A stretch of DNA of 45,822 nt from Gordonia sp. (in: high G+C Gram-positive bacteria) (GTDB lineage: Bacteria > Actinomycetota > Actinomycetes > Mycobacteriales > Mycobacteriaceae): NCBI RefSeq assembly GCF_012515855.1, contig NZ_JAAYXO010000227.1, positions 1 to 45,822 on the forward strand, in the 5' to 3' direction. Each line of letters begins with the position of its first letter. Position 1 is the stretch's first letter. Below the pieces are notes generated by a model. That model ran no database searches. It saw only the letters and a list, made by a program, of their open reading frames with translations, and had not been told where the DNA came from. The position numbers were made by a program, and so were the translations under genes. Of this stretch, positions 8,974 through 16,847 are shown piece after piece.

Positions 8974-9840
8974 TCAGGCTTCGAGGAGGAAGCTGATCAC
9001 GGTGCGCTCGAATGCGGCTTTGGCCTCGATCATCGCCCAGTGGCCGCAGTTCGGGAACACGTGCAGTTCGACGTCGGGGATGGTCCGCATCGGCACCAGC
9101 GCCATGTCGAGGGGGCTGACGCGGTCGTCTCGACCCCAGGTCAGCAGGGTCTTGGCCGACACCTTGTGCATCATGGCCCACTGCGGCGGGGTATCGGAGG
9201 CGTTCGATGCCTTGACCATCGCGGCGAAGGCGGCGCGACCGTACATGCGGCGCGCGCTCTCGATGGTGCCGGGCTCGGTAGCCAGGGCCCAGCGTTCCTC
9301 GATCAGTGCGTCGGTGACGACGGCCGGGTCCCACACCATCGAATGCAGCCAGCGGATCAGCGCCTCGCGGGTCGGCTCCTCGGTGAAGTCCTGCAGAAGC
9401 TTGATGCCCTCGCCCGGGCCCGGGCTGAAGATGTTGCGACCGATACCGCCGATGGTGACGAGTCTGCGGATGCGGCCGGGGTGCGCGATGTCGTAGCCGA
9501 TGCCCACGCCACCGCCCATCGAGTTGCCGATGACGTCGAAGGTGTCCAGTCCCAGCTTGTCGACGAACACCTCGAGGGCGCCGAGCGCGGTGATCATCGG
9601 ATGCCCGCCCCAGTCGTCGCTGACTCCGAAACCGGGGAACTCCAGAACCAGGCAGCGGAAGTGCTCGCCGAAGAGTCCGAGATTGCCGCGGAAGTTCCGC
9701 CAGCCGGAGACTCCCGGACCGGAACCATGAAGGAGCACCAGCGGCGGGCCGTCGCCGTACTCGTGGTAGCGCAGCACGCCGTTGTCGGTGGCGAGTTCGC
9801 GCAGCGTCTGGTCGTAGTCGGGGATGACAGAAGTGGTCAT
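8974..9840 (-). CDS. hsaD-like: Meta-cleavage product hydrolase, HsaD-like
   Basis: An alpha/beta-hydrolase of 288 residues. The oxyanion region HGSGPG is near residue 38, the nucleophile elbow GNSMGGG has Ser107, the acid is in WGRDDRV near 232 and the base in CGHW near 262. This is the fingerprint of C-C hydrolases acting on meta-cleavage products (BphD, HsaD). HsaD splits 4,9-DSHA, the product of HsaC, into DOHNAA and 2-hydroxyhexa-2,4-dienoate. The sequence is more distant from M. tuberculosis HsaD than the kstR or igr genes are from theirs, so a related ring-fission substrate is possible. ATG 9840 has AGGAGG about 5 bases upstream. Last gene of a seven-gene operon. Confidence 0.8.
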   Translation of the reverse strand: MTTSVIPDYDQTLRELATDNGVLRYHEYGDGPPLVLLHGSGPGVSGWRNFRGNLGLFGEHFRCLVLEFPGFGVSDDWGGHPMITALGALEVFVDKLGLDTFDVIGNSMGGGVGIGYDIAHPGRIRRLVTIGGIGRNIFSPGPGEGIKLLQDFTEEPTREALIRWLHSMVWDPAVVTDALIEERWALATEPGTIESARRMYGRAAFAAMVKASNASDTPPQWAMMHKVSAKTLLTWGRDDRVSPLDMALVPMRTIPDVELHVFPNCGHWAMIEAKAAFERTVISFLLEA

Positions 9841-9889
9841 GAGACCTCCTGGAAGCGGTGGGGACGGGGGACGGTGGGGCCGACGAGTG

Positions 9890-10147
9890 CTAGCCGATTC
9901 GGCCGGGAGTCGGCTCGACGCGGTAGGTGTCGGTCGGGACATTGCCGAGTCGGACCTGCTCGTCGATCGAGTCGCGCAGCTTGAGGCAGCTGGGAACGTG
10001 GTTCACGTCGGTGCCTTCGGCGGTCAGCCGGGCGAACTCAGGGCAGGCGGTGCGGGAGTCGTCGGTCCACTGCACACTCGTGTGCACCGGACTGAACTTC
10101 TCGACGAGAACGCGGTTGCTGCAGGTTCGGCAGGTCACGTCGTACAT
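9890..10147 (-). CDS. Small Cys-rich protein, possible zinc-binding fold
   Basis: The product has 85 residues. It opens with C6xxC9, then has His22, Cys35, His50 and Cys54, an arrangement that could bind Zn or another metal, and it ends in a polar tail. I do not recognise the family. ATG 10147 has TAGGAG upstream, the gaps to its neighbours are 25 and 49 bases, and codon use is like the neighbours, so it is a real gene in the KstD/KSI/HsaD-like operon. Its presence there suggests a role in steroid metabolism, perhaps as an accessory or electron-transfer protein, but no function is supported directly. Confidence 0.65.
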   Translation of the reverse strand: MYDVTCRTCSNRVLVEKFSPVHTSVQWTDDSRTACPEFARLTAEGTDVNHVPSCLKLRDSIDEQVRLGNVPTDTYRVEPTPGRIG

Positions 10148-10172
10148 GGTGGGTGGCTCCTAGGTTCTTTCG

Positions 10173-10832
10173 TCAGAGGATCGAGTGCGCGCGGGAGAGC
10201 GCAGGGACATCGAGTGCGGGGATGCCGAGCGCGGGCGCCTGGTCGGGGGAGAAGTCGCAGGCGACGTGGCACAGTCGCGCGATGCCGAGATTCTCAGGCA
10301 TCTCGGGGTCGAACCATCGGTCCACCAACCCCCAATGGACGGGATGGTTCATGTATTGCCCGCTGAGTGCTTCCCGCGTCCGGAACAGTTGTTCCCATAC
10401 GTGAGTGAATCGAGTCGGCCCGTGCGACGACTCCACATGGCTCAGACGCCACCAGACCATCGAGGTGATGTGTCGAGGCATCAGCAGCAGATCGCGTTCG
10501 AACCGGCAGCGCGCCTGGTCGGAGGCGTCGTCGCCGATACCGAGGAGCAGCGCTCGATAGACGAGGGCCTCGGTCGGATCGCCGCGGTGCCCGGTGGCAC
10601 CGGGTCGGTATCGGACGCTTTCGACAGACGCGAACCGCTCCCGCGACATCGCGGCGTCGACCGTGGTCGAGGGACCGTGAAGGAGCACATCGCCGCCGTT
10701 GATGGCGCCCGGCAACGTCCTGCCGATGACCCCGCCGGCCGGGCCGACCGCGACCCGCAGCGATTCGGCGAGGGCCGCCGGGTCGCGGTGCCGACCGGCG
10801 GTCAGGAGATGGGTGGACAGCAGGTCAGACAC
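10173..10832 (-). CDS. Dabb-fold (stress-responsive alpha/beta barrel) protein, two-domain
   Basis: A 219-residue protein. The C-terminal half carries the Dabb pattern: HITSMVWWRLS, then FTHVWEQLF and a well-conserved MNHPVHWGLVDRWFDPE stretch. The N-terminal half seems to be a degenerate copy of the same ferredoxin-like fold. The GTG start at 10832 overlaps the end of the upstream gene by 8 bases, implying translational coupling; the open frame extends to 11063 but only as an out-of-frame shadow of that gene. Dabb proteins include cyclases and dimeric stress proteins, so an enzymatic role on a steroid intermediate is possible but unproven. Confidence 0.7.
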   Translation of the reverse strand: MSDLLSTHLLTAGRHRDPAALAESLRVAVGPAGGVIGRTLPGAINGGDVLLHGPSTTVDAAMSRERFASVESVRYRPGATGHRGDPTEALVYRALLLGIGDDASDQARCRFERDLLLMPRHITSMVWWRLSHVESSHGPTRFTHVWEQLFRTREALSGQYMNHPVHWGLVDRWFDPEMPENLGIARLCHVACDFSPDQAPALGIPALDVPALSRAHSIL

Positions 10833-11196
10833 GTGCGAGCGCACCCAGTTCGGTGCCGTCGGCCGCCCACTCGCGCACGCGGTCGACGATGAGCGGTGCA
10901 ACACCCTCCCACCAGGCGGCCAGCGCGGAATCGTGCCTTCCTGCCCGGGCTGCGGCCCACCATCCGACGACATCGTCGACGGTGAGAATGGCGGTGATGG
11001 TGTTGGACTCGTCGTCGAGCCACAGCGGCGGATGCACCAGAATGGTCGCCACCCTGATGCCACGGGCCTCGGCCTTCGGCAGGTATTCGTCGCGGTAGAG
11101 GCGGAGAAAGTCTTCGCCCGCGCCCGGCGCGACGACGATCCGGTCGATCAAGTAGATCGGGTGGGCTGCGTCGCTGTCGTCGATCTCTTCGGTCAT
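10825..11196 (-). CDS. Small ferredoxin-like/Dabb or NIPSNAP-type protein
   Basis: A 123-residue protein (125 if GTG 11202 is used instead of ATG 11196). The pattern IYLIDRIVVAPGAGEDF, a Tyr-Leu-Pro helix and WWEGVAPLIVDRV resembles single-domain dimeric alpha/beta-barrel proteins such as NIPSNAP, EthD or Dabb members. It overlaps the next gene by 8 bases and follows the ketosteroid isomerase stop by 16, so it is firmly inside the steroid operon. Function is unknown. Together with its larger neighbour it may form a heteromer, since such folds usually pair; that is inference. Confidence 0.65.
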   Translation of the reverse strand: MTEEIDDSDAAHPIYLIDRIVVAPGAGEDFLRLYRDEYLPKAEARGIRVATILVHPPLWLDDESNTITAILTVDDVVGWWAAARAGRHDSALAAWWEGVAPLIVDRVREWAADGTELGALARV

Positions 11197-11212
11197 GTCC
11201 ACCGGGCCCGGG

Positions 11213-11578
11213 CTACTCGACGACCATGTCGGTGGGGGCCCAGAAAGCGCGCATCGACGTGATCTGACCGGCGTCGTCGAAGGTCATCACGTCGATCGGT
11301 TCGACGATGTAACTGGTGTCGCCCGCCTTGGTGACGACGCGAAACGAGAACGCCGCTTCGAGCCCCGAGACGCGGGCATGGAGGAGTTCGGTGGTGATCT
11401 CGCCCTGCAGCCCGCCGTAGAAGGCGCTGATGGCGTCGCGGCCGCGGTGCGGTTCCGAGCCCACCGGATCCTCGAGCGTCGCGTCGGCTGCGTACAGTGC
11501 GGCGACCGCGGCGCCGTCACCGGAGGCGACGGCCGCCAAGTAGTTCTCGATCACGGCTTTGATGTCGGGTGCGGTCAT
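11213..11578 (-). CDS. ksi: Steroid delta5-isomerase (3-ketosteroid isomerase)
   Basis: A 121-residue SnoaL/NTF2-fold enzyme that moves the C5-C6 double bond of 3-oxo-delta5-steroids to C4. It aligns over its whole length with the Comamonas/Pseudomonas enzyme as I recall it: ENYLAA (Tyr13), LEDPVGSEP (Asp37), FYGGL (Tyr54), EPIDVM (Asp96) and SMRAFW. Tyr13, Asp37 and Asp96 correspond to the catalytic Tyr14, Asp38 and Asp99. This makes it a true KSI and not merely a SnoaL-like protein. Placed right after two KstD-like genes, it would hand delta4-3-ketosteroids to delta1-dehydrogenation. The start ATG follows a purine-rich GAGGAG region. Confidence 0.9.
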   Translation of the reverse strand: MTAPDIKAVIENYLAAVASGDGAAVAALYAADATLEDPVGSEPHRGRDAISAFYGGLQGEITTELLHARVSGLEAAFSFRVVTKAGDTSYIVEPIDVMTFDDAGQITSMRAFWAPTDMVVE

Positions 11579-11644
11579 GCTGGTCTCCTCGAGTGGGTGG
11601 TGCGGGGTATCGCGTATGGGTACGGGAGGGGTTGAGGGCGGGCC

Positions 11645-13351
11645 TCAGCGGGTGGCCCGGCTGGCGGCCGCTGAGGCCCGAGACGGAGCGTCGGCGAGGT
11701 GGTTGACGGCCACGTAGCCGAAGGTCATGGCGGGGCCGATGGTGGCACCGGGGCCGGCGTACTCGTTGCCCATGACGGCGGCCGAAGTGTTGCCGGTGGC
11801 GTACAGACCGTCGATCACCGAGCCGTCGGCGCGCAGCACCTGGGCGTGCTCGTTGTAGACGAGACCGCCCTTGGTGCCGAGGTCGCCGACGCGCATCTGA
11901 AGGGCGTAGAACGGGCCCTGGTCGAGTGCGTCGAGGACGGGGTTCGGCAGCGTCGGGTCACCGTAGTAGCGGTCGTAGGCGCTGTCGCCGCGATTGAAGT
12001 CGTCGTCGTGCCCGCCCGCGGCCATGCCGTTGTAGCGGTCGACGGTGCCACGCAGCGCAGCGGGATCGACGCCGATCTGGGTCGCGAGCTCCTCGATCGT
12101 CGCCGCCGTGCGGATCAGGCCGGACGACATCCAGCTCTTCGGGAACTTCTGACCGGGCATCACGCCGCCGATCTGGTATCGCTTCTTGGCAAGCGCGTCG
12201 AAGATGAACCAGGTGGGTTCGTGACCGCCCGCGAGTTGGTCGTGGGTGAAGGTGACGTACGGCGAGGCCTCGTTGGTGAAACGCCGGCCGTGCTGGTCGA
12301 CGATGATCGCGCGCGGCACCGAGCGCTCCGAGACGAGCACCTGGTTGATGCCCTTCGGAGTTTGCAGCGATGGCATCCACCAGGCGTCGTCCATCAGCGA
12401 GACGGCCGCGCCGACGGCTTCGCCCGCACGGATGCCGTCGCCGGTGTTGCTGTCGGCGGCAGCGCTGAAGTTGGGGTGAGCGCCCTCGGGGAGGTAGCGG
12501 TTGCGCATCTCCTGGTTGAACTCGAAGCCGCCGCTGGCCATCACCACGCCGCGGGTGGCGCGGATGCGTCGGCTCTTTCCGCCGCGGGTCACCTCGACGC
12601 CGGTGACGGTGCCCGCGTCGTCGACGATCAGCGACTGCATCGGCGACGACAGCCAGAGCCGCGCGTCGGTGTCCTTGAGCGCGAGGCGAAGTCGGACGAT
12701 CAACGCTTGGCCGAGAGTCGCCATCTGCCTGCGCAGAACCACGGCCTGGACCGCGCGCAGCCCGGTCACGAACGCGGTGCGGCGTGCCTTCCAGGTCCGT
12801 GCGACCATGTTGAGCTGCACGAAGTCCTTCTGCGTGATGTACAGCCCGGGCGGGGTCGCGAGCGCTGCCGGCCGCAGCTGGGCCTGGTCGACGCCCAGCT
12901 TCTTGCTGTCGACGGGCTTCGGCTCGATGGACCGGCCGGCGGGCCGACCACCGGGGTTCTCCGGGTGGTAGTCGGCGTAACCGGTGCACCACTGGAAAGC
13001 GATGTGCGGGCTGCGCTCGAGGAGCTCGATCATCTTCGGCCCCTGCGCGATGTAGGCGTCGAGATTGGCCGACGGCACCTGGTCGCCGACGATCGAGTCG
13101 AGGTATGCGCGGACGTCGGCCGGTTCGTCGACGATGCCGATGCGCCGCAGTGCCGGGTTGTTCGGGACCCAGACGCCGCCGCCCGACAGAGCGGTGCTGC
13201 CGCCGTACACGTCGGCCTTCTCGACGATCAGGGCCTTCAGTCCGCGGTCGGCGGCGGTCAGCGCGGCGGTCATGCCGCCGGCACCGCTGCCGACGATGAC
13301 GACGTCGTATTCCTCATCCCACGTGTCGCGGGTGTTCTCCGGGGTGCTCAC
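11645..13351 (-). CDS. kstD-like: 3-ketosteroid delta1-dehydrogenase-like flavoprotein (KstD family)
   Basis: The product has 568 residues, the usual KstD size. The FAD-binding motif VVIVGSGAGGMTAA is near residue 18 and GGSTALSGGGVW follows. The KstD-type GYADYHPENPGG segment carries a candidate catalytic Tyr, and SIEPKP is conserved. NEASPYVTF and the C-terminal GNEYAGPGATIGPAMTFGY supply the later Tyr and Gly that bind the 3-keto group. It removes hydrogens from C1/C2 of 3-ketosteroids using FAD. It is closer to the KstD3 (Rv3537-like) type than to the KstD1 type of its upstream neighbour, so different steroids are probably handled. GTG start with AAAGGA upstream; 33 bases after the neighbour's stop. 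Confidence 0.85.
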   Translation of the reverse strand: MSTPENTRDTWDEEYDVVIVGSGAGGMTAALTAADRGLKALIVEKADVYGGSTALSGGGVWVPNNPALRRIGIVDEPADVRAYLDSIVGDQVPSANLDAYIAQGPKMIELLERSPHIAFQWCTGYADYHPENPGGRPAGRSIEPKPVDSKKLGVDQAQLRPAALATPPGLYITQKDFVQLNMVARTWKARRTAFVTGLRAVQAVVLRRQMATLGQALIVRLRLALKDTDARLWLSSPMQSLIVDDAGTVTGVEVTRGGKSRRIRATRGVVMASGGFEFNQEMRNRYLPEGAHPNFSAAADSNTGDGIRAGEAVGAAVSLMDDAWWMPSLQTPKGINQVLVSERSVPRAIIVDQHGRRFTNEASPYVTFTHDQLAGGHEPTWFIFDALAKKRYQIGGVMPGQKFPKSWMSSGLIRTAATIEELATQIGVDPAALRGTVDRYNGMAAGGHDDDFNRGDSAYDRYYGDPTLPNPVLDALDQGPFYALQMRVGDLGTKGGLVYNEHAQVLRADGSVIDGLYATGNTSAAVMGNEYAGPGATIGPAMTFGYVAVNHLADAPSRASAAASRATR

Positions 13352-13384
13352 TCGAGATTCCTTTGCGTGTTCTGGCGTTGGGGG

Positions 13385-14947
13385 TCAGGCGCGTGCGGCC
13401 AGGTCGCGGACGGCGAGGTGGCTGAACAGCATCGACGTGCCGATCGGATTGCCGCCGCCGGGGTAGGCCGTGCCGCTGGGCGCGGCCATGGTGTTGCCTG
13501 CGGCGTAGAGGCCGGGGATGGCGGTGCCGTCGGCGCGCAGGACGTTGCCCGCGACGTCGGTCTTGAGTCCGCCCTTGGTCCCGAGGTCGGAGACCCCGAA
13601 TGCCGCCGCGTGGAACGGTCCCTGATCGATGGTCACGAGGGGCGGCTCGCCGCCGGAGAACGCGCGGTCGTAGGCCTCGTCGCCGCGACCGAAGTCGGGG
13701 TCGACGCCGGTCGGGACCTGCTCGTTGAAGCGGGCGACCGTCGCGGCCAGGGCGTCGGCCGGGACGCCGATCTTCGCGGCGAGCTCCTCCAGGGTGTCGG
13801 CGGTGTGCCAGAGGCCCGCGTCGCGGTAGTCCTGCGTCGGGTAGAACTCGAAATTGGCGGCCTTGATCGGCGGGACCTCGCCCTCCTTGTCGTCGTAGAT
13901 CATCCAGAACGGGAGGGTCGCGGTGCCGTCGTCCACCTGGCGCAGGACGTCGCGCCCGAGGCGGTCGTAGGGTGCCGACTCGTTCACGAAACGCTTGCCG
14001 TCCTGGTTGACGAAGATGCCGCCGGTGAACCACAGGGCGAACGCCGAGCGGCCGTCCGGATGGGTGAGGCCCGGCGACCACCACGCCTGATCCATCAGGT
14101 CGACGTCGGCGCCCGCGTTGATGCCCGCGCGGTGCGCGAGGCCCTGGTTGGTGGCGGGGCCCATCGTGTCGCGGGCGACGCCGGGGACGCCGAACTCGGC
14201 GCGCATCGCGTCGTTGCCCTCGAATCCGCCACTGGCCAGCAGTACCCCGCGGCGGGCGCGGATCGCCTCACGCTTGCCGTCGACCTCGATGATCGCGCCG
14301 ACCACGGCGCCGTCGTCGATCACCAGATCCACCAGCGGGCTGCCCAGTTGCGTCGTCGCGTTGTCGTAGGCGGCGATGGCCTTGAGGAACCGGGCGATCA
14401 GCGCCCGGCCGCCGATGTACATGTCGTTGGGGGTGTCGGCACCGTGTCGGTCGACGTCGAGTGGTCCGCGGACCAGATCCTTGTACTCCGGAGCGTCGGC
14501 CACGGGCAGGGGGTTCGGCATGGTGTGCCGCATGCCGTCGAGCTTGGCCTTGGGGGCCTTGCCGTAGTAGTCGGGCCAGGGGAGCGGGACGAACTCGAGG
14601 TTTGCGTCGGTCTCCAGGTACTCGATCAGCGGGGCGCCGCCGCGGACGTAGGTCTCCTGCAGTTCCACCGGGGTGCGGTCGCCGACCACGGCCCGGTAGT
14701 AGGTGAGGGCGTCGTCGACGGAGTCCTCCGCGCCTGCCCGCAGCAGGGCGGGGTTGCAGGGGAACCACATGCCGCCGCCGCCCGAGTAGGCGGTGGTGCC
14801 GCCGAACTTGTCGGACGCCTCCACCATCAGCACGGAGAGACCCTCGCGTGCCGCGGTGTAGGTCCCGGTGACGCCGCCGGCGCCTGACCCGGCGACGATC
14901 ACGTCGTATTCGCGGGTCCATTCGGGGGTGGTGGCAGTCATCGGCAT
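13385..14947 (-). CDS. kstD1: 3-ketosteroid delta1-dehydrogenase, KstD1 type
   Basis: The product has 520 residues. It matches the Rhodococcus KstD1 pattern I recall nearly throughout: VAGSGAGGVTG FAD motif, FGGTTAYSGGGG, PWPDYYGKAPKA, DQAWWSPGLTHPDGRSAF, NESAPYDRLGRDV (second Tyr) and SGTAYPGGGNPIG, which holds the C-terminal Tyr and Gly of the active site. It introduces the 1,2 double bond needed, with 9-alpha-hydroxylation, to break the B ring. I chose ATG 14947 because a GGACGGAG site precedes it; ATG 14941 is an alternative. It is the first gene of the operon and faces the Baeyer-Villiger monooxygenase across a 222-base divergent promoter region. Confidence 0.9.
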   Translation of the reverse strand: MPMTATTPEWTREYDVIVAGSGAGGVTGTYTAAREGLSVLMVEASDKFGGTTAYSGGGGMWFPCNPALLRAGAEDSVDDALTYYRAVVGDRTPVELQETYVRGGAPLIEYLETDANLEFVPLPWPDYYGKAPKAKLDGMRHTMPNPLPVADAPEYKDLVRGPLDVDRHGADTPNDMYIGGRALIARFLKAIAAYDNATTQLGSPLVDLVIDDGAVVGAIIEVDGKREAIRARRGVLLASGGFEGNDAMRAEFGVPGVARDTMGPATNQGLAHRAGINAGADVDLMDQAWWSPGLTHPDGRSAFALWFTGGIFVNQDGKRFVNESAPYDRLGRDVLRQVDDGTATLPFWMIYDDKEGEVPPIKAANFEFYPTQDYRDAGLWHTADTLEELAAKIGVPADALAATVARFNEQVPTGVDPDFGRGDEAYDRAFSGGEPPLVTIDQGPFHAAAFGVSDLGTKGGLKTDVAGNVLRADGTAIPGLYAAGNTMAAPSGTAYPGGGNPIGTSMLFSHLAVRDLAARA

Positions 14948-15046
14948 TCGCTCCGTCCGGGATCCCCGCGGCGTAGGGCACGGGGGTTGATCGTCATGCA
15001 AGGCCCCTCGACCGTAGGGGTGCAGAGTCGTTCGACGGGGGCGATG

Positions 15047-15085
15047 TCCCGCTCATCGGGACGTGCCGGTGAGCGGGAACGTGCC
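15047..15085. promoter_or_regulatory. Inverted and direct repeats in the kstD1 / STMO divergent promoter
   Basis: TCCCGCTCA (15047-15055) and TGAGCGGGA (15070-15078) form a 9-bp inverted repeat with a 14-base spacer. Interleaved are two direct repeats, CGGGACGTGCC (15057-15067) and CGGGAACGTGCC (15074-15085). No KstR-type box is visible here. Likely operator(s) for divergent control; regulator unknown. Confidence 0.5.
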
Positions 15086-15169
15086 TGGTCCGCGGCGGTA
15101 TGCGCTCCCTAGGGTCGGGGTATCAGGTCAATGCTGTCGAGAACCTCGGCAGCGAGAGAAAGGCACATC

Positions 15170-16810
15170 GTGACCGAACGAACGGAGACATCGCCCCAGC
15201 GGACAGACGTTCCGGCACCGCTGGACGCCGTGGTGGTCGGCGCGGGTTTCGCAGGCATCTACTCCCTCTACCGGCTCCGCAAGGACGGACTCTCGGTCCG
15301 TGTGTTCGAGGCGGCCGAGGGCGTGGGCGGCGTCTGGTACTGGAACCGCTACCCGGGGGCGCGCTGTGACGTCGAGAGCGTCGACTACTCGTTCTCGTTC
15401 GACGACGACCTTCAGCAGGAGTGGAACTGGCGCGAGAAGTACGCCACCCAACCGGAGATCCTCGAGTACATGGAACACGTCGTCGAGCGGTTCGATCTCG
15501 CGCGCGACATCACCTTGAACACGCGCGTCACCGACATCCTGTTCGACGAGGACAGCCTGCTGTGGACGGTCACCACCGACACCGGTGAGGCCGTCCGCGC
15601 GCGCTTCGTGGTGCTGGGCCTGGGGCCGCTCTCGAACTCCAACATCCCGAACATCCCCGGGATCGGAGACTTCGCCGGACCGCTGCTCCACACCGGCCAG
15701 TGGCCGCACGAACCGGTCGACTTCACCGGTCAGCGTGTCGGCGTCATCGGCACCGGGTCGTCGGGCATCCAGTCGATTCCCGAGATCGCGAAGCAGGCAC
15801 GACAGCTCACGGTGTTCCAGCGGTCGCCCAACTTCTCCGTTCCGGCGGGCAACCGCGACCTCACCGACGACGACCGCGCCGAGCAGAAGGCCGGCTACGC
15901 CGAGCGTCGCCGGTTGTCGTTCCTGAGCGGCGGCGGGTCACCGCACCAACCGCATCCGCACGGCGCCCTCGAGGTGTCCGACGACGAGCGGCGAGCGGTG
16001 TACGAGGAGTGGTGGCAGAAGGGCGGGGTGCTGTTCAGCAAGGCCTTCCCCGATCAGTTCACCAGCGTCGAGGCCAACGACACCGCCCGCGAGTTCTGGG
16101 TTCAGAAGGTCCGCGCCAAGATCGACGACCCCGCCATCGCAGAGCAGCTGATCCCCACCGACCACCCGATCGGTACCAAGCGGATCTGCACCGACTCCGG
16201 CTACTTCGAGACCTACAACCGCGAGAACGTGGAGCTGGTCAACCTGCGCAAGGCGCCGATCGAGCGGATCGACGCCACCGGCGTGGTGACCGCCGACGGT
16301 CGTCATCACGACCTCGACGCGCTGGTCCTGGCCACCGGGTACGACGCCATGACCGGCTCGGTGAAGAAGATCAACATCGTCGGGCGTGGCGGTCGAACGC
16401 TCAACGACGAGTGGGCCGCAGGTGCCCGCACCTATCTGGGACTGGGGCTGGAGGGATTCCCGAACCTGTTCAACCTCACCGGACCCGGCAGCCCGTCCGT
16501 CCTGGCCAACATGGTCCTGCACTCGGAACTGCATGTCGACTGGGTCGCCGATGCGATCGCCGAGCTACAGGCCCGCGGCGCGTCGGTGATGGAGCCGACC
16601 AACGCGGCGGTCGAAGGCTGGGTCGAGGAGTGCCGGACCCGCGCCGAGTCCTCGCTGATGAGCATGGCCGACTCCTGGTACGTCGGCGCGAACATCGCCG
16701 GCCGCCCCCGGGTGTTCATGCCCTTCCTCGGCGGCCTCGGCGCCTATGGCGAGATCATCGGCAAGGTAGCCGCCGACGGCTACCCCGGCTTCGAGTTCAC
16801 CGCGAGCTGA
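15170..16810 (+). CDS. Baeyer-Villiger monooxygenase, steroid monooxygenase (STMO) type
   Basis: A 546-residue FAD/NADPH flavoprotein. GAGFAG near residue 24 binds FAD, the BVMO fingerprint FAGPLLHTGQWP lies near 165-185, and GTGSSGIQ is the NADPH motif. The sequence follows my memory of Rhodococcus rhodochrous steroid monooxygenase closely (for example WYWNRYPGARCDVES, SGGGSPH, FNLTGPGSPSVLANM and RPRVFMPFLGG). That enzyme inserts oxygen between C17 and C20 of progesterone, giving testosterone acetate. GTG 15170 is preferred for its GAGAGAAAGG site; the frame opens earlier at 15131. Divergent from the KstD1/KSI operon. No dedicated esterase gene is adjacent; the nearest HSL esterase is at 1217. 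Confidence 0.88.
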   Translation: MTERTETSPQRTDVPAPLDAVVVGAGFAGIYSLYRLRKDGLSVRVFEAAEGVGGVWYWNRYPGARCDVESVDYSFSFDDDLQQEWNWREKYATQPEILEYMEHVVERFDLARDITLNTRVTDILFDEDSLLWTVTTDTGEAVRARFVVLGLGPLSNSNIPNIPGIGDFAGPLLHTGQWPHEPVDFTGQRVGVIGTGSSGIQSIPEIAKQARQLTVFQRSPNFSVPAGNRDLTDDDRAEQKAGYAERRRLSFLSGGGSPHQPHPHGALEVSDDERRAVYEEWWQKGGVLFSKAFPDQFTSVEANDTAREFWVQKVRAKIDDPAIAEQLIPTDHPIGTKRICTDSGYFETYNRENVELVNLRKAPIERIDATGVVTADGRHHDLDALVLATGYDAMTGSVKKINIVGRGGRTLNDEWAAGARTYLGLGLEGFPNLFNLTGPGSPSVLANMVLHSELHVDWVADAIAELQARGASVMEPTNAAVEGWVEECRTRAESSLMSMADSWYVGANIAGRPRVFMPFLGGLGAYGEIIGKVAADGYPGFEFTAS

Positions 16811-16847
16811 TCAGGAAGCGGCTTCAGCCTGGGGCGACGGTGTTCCA

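Noticed and set aside
11699-14887. A 1062-codon open frame on the plus strand opposite the two KstD genes
   Set aside because: It is an antisense shadow produced by high GC at third codon positions; its product is Val/Gly/Arg/Asp-rich with no domain, while the minus strand encodes two clear flavoproteins.
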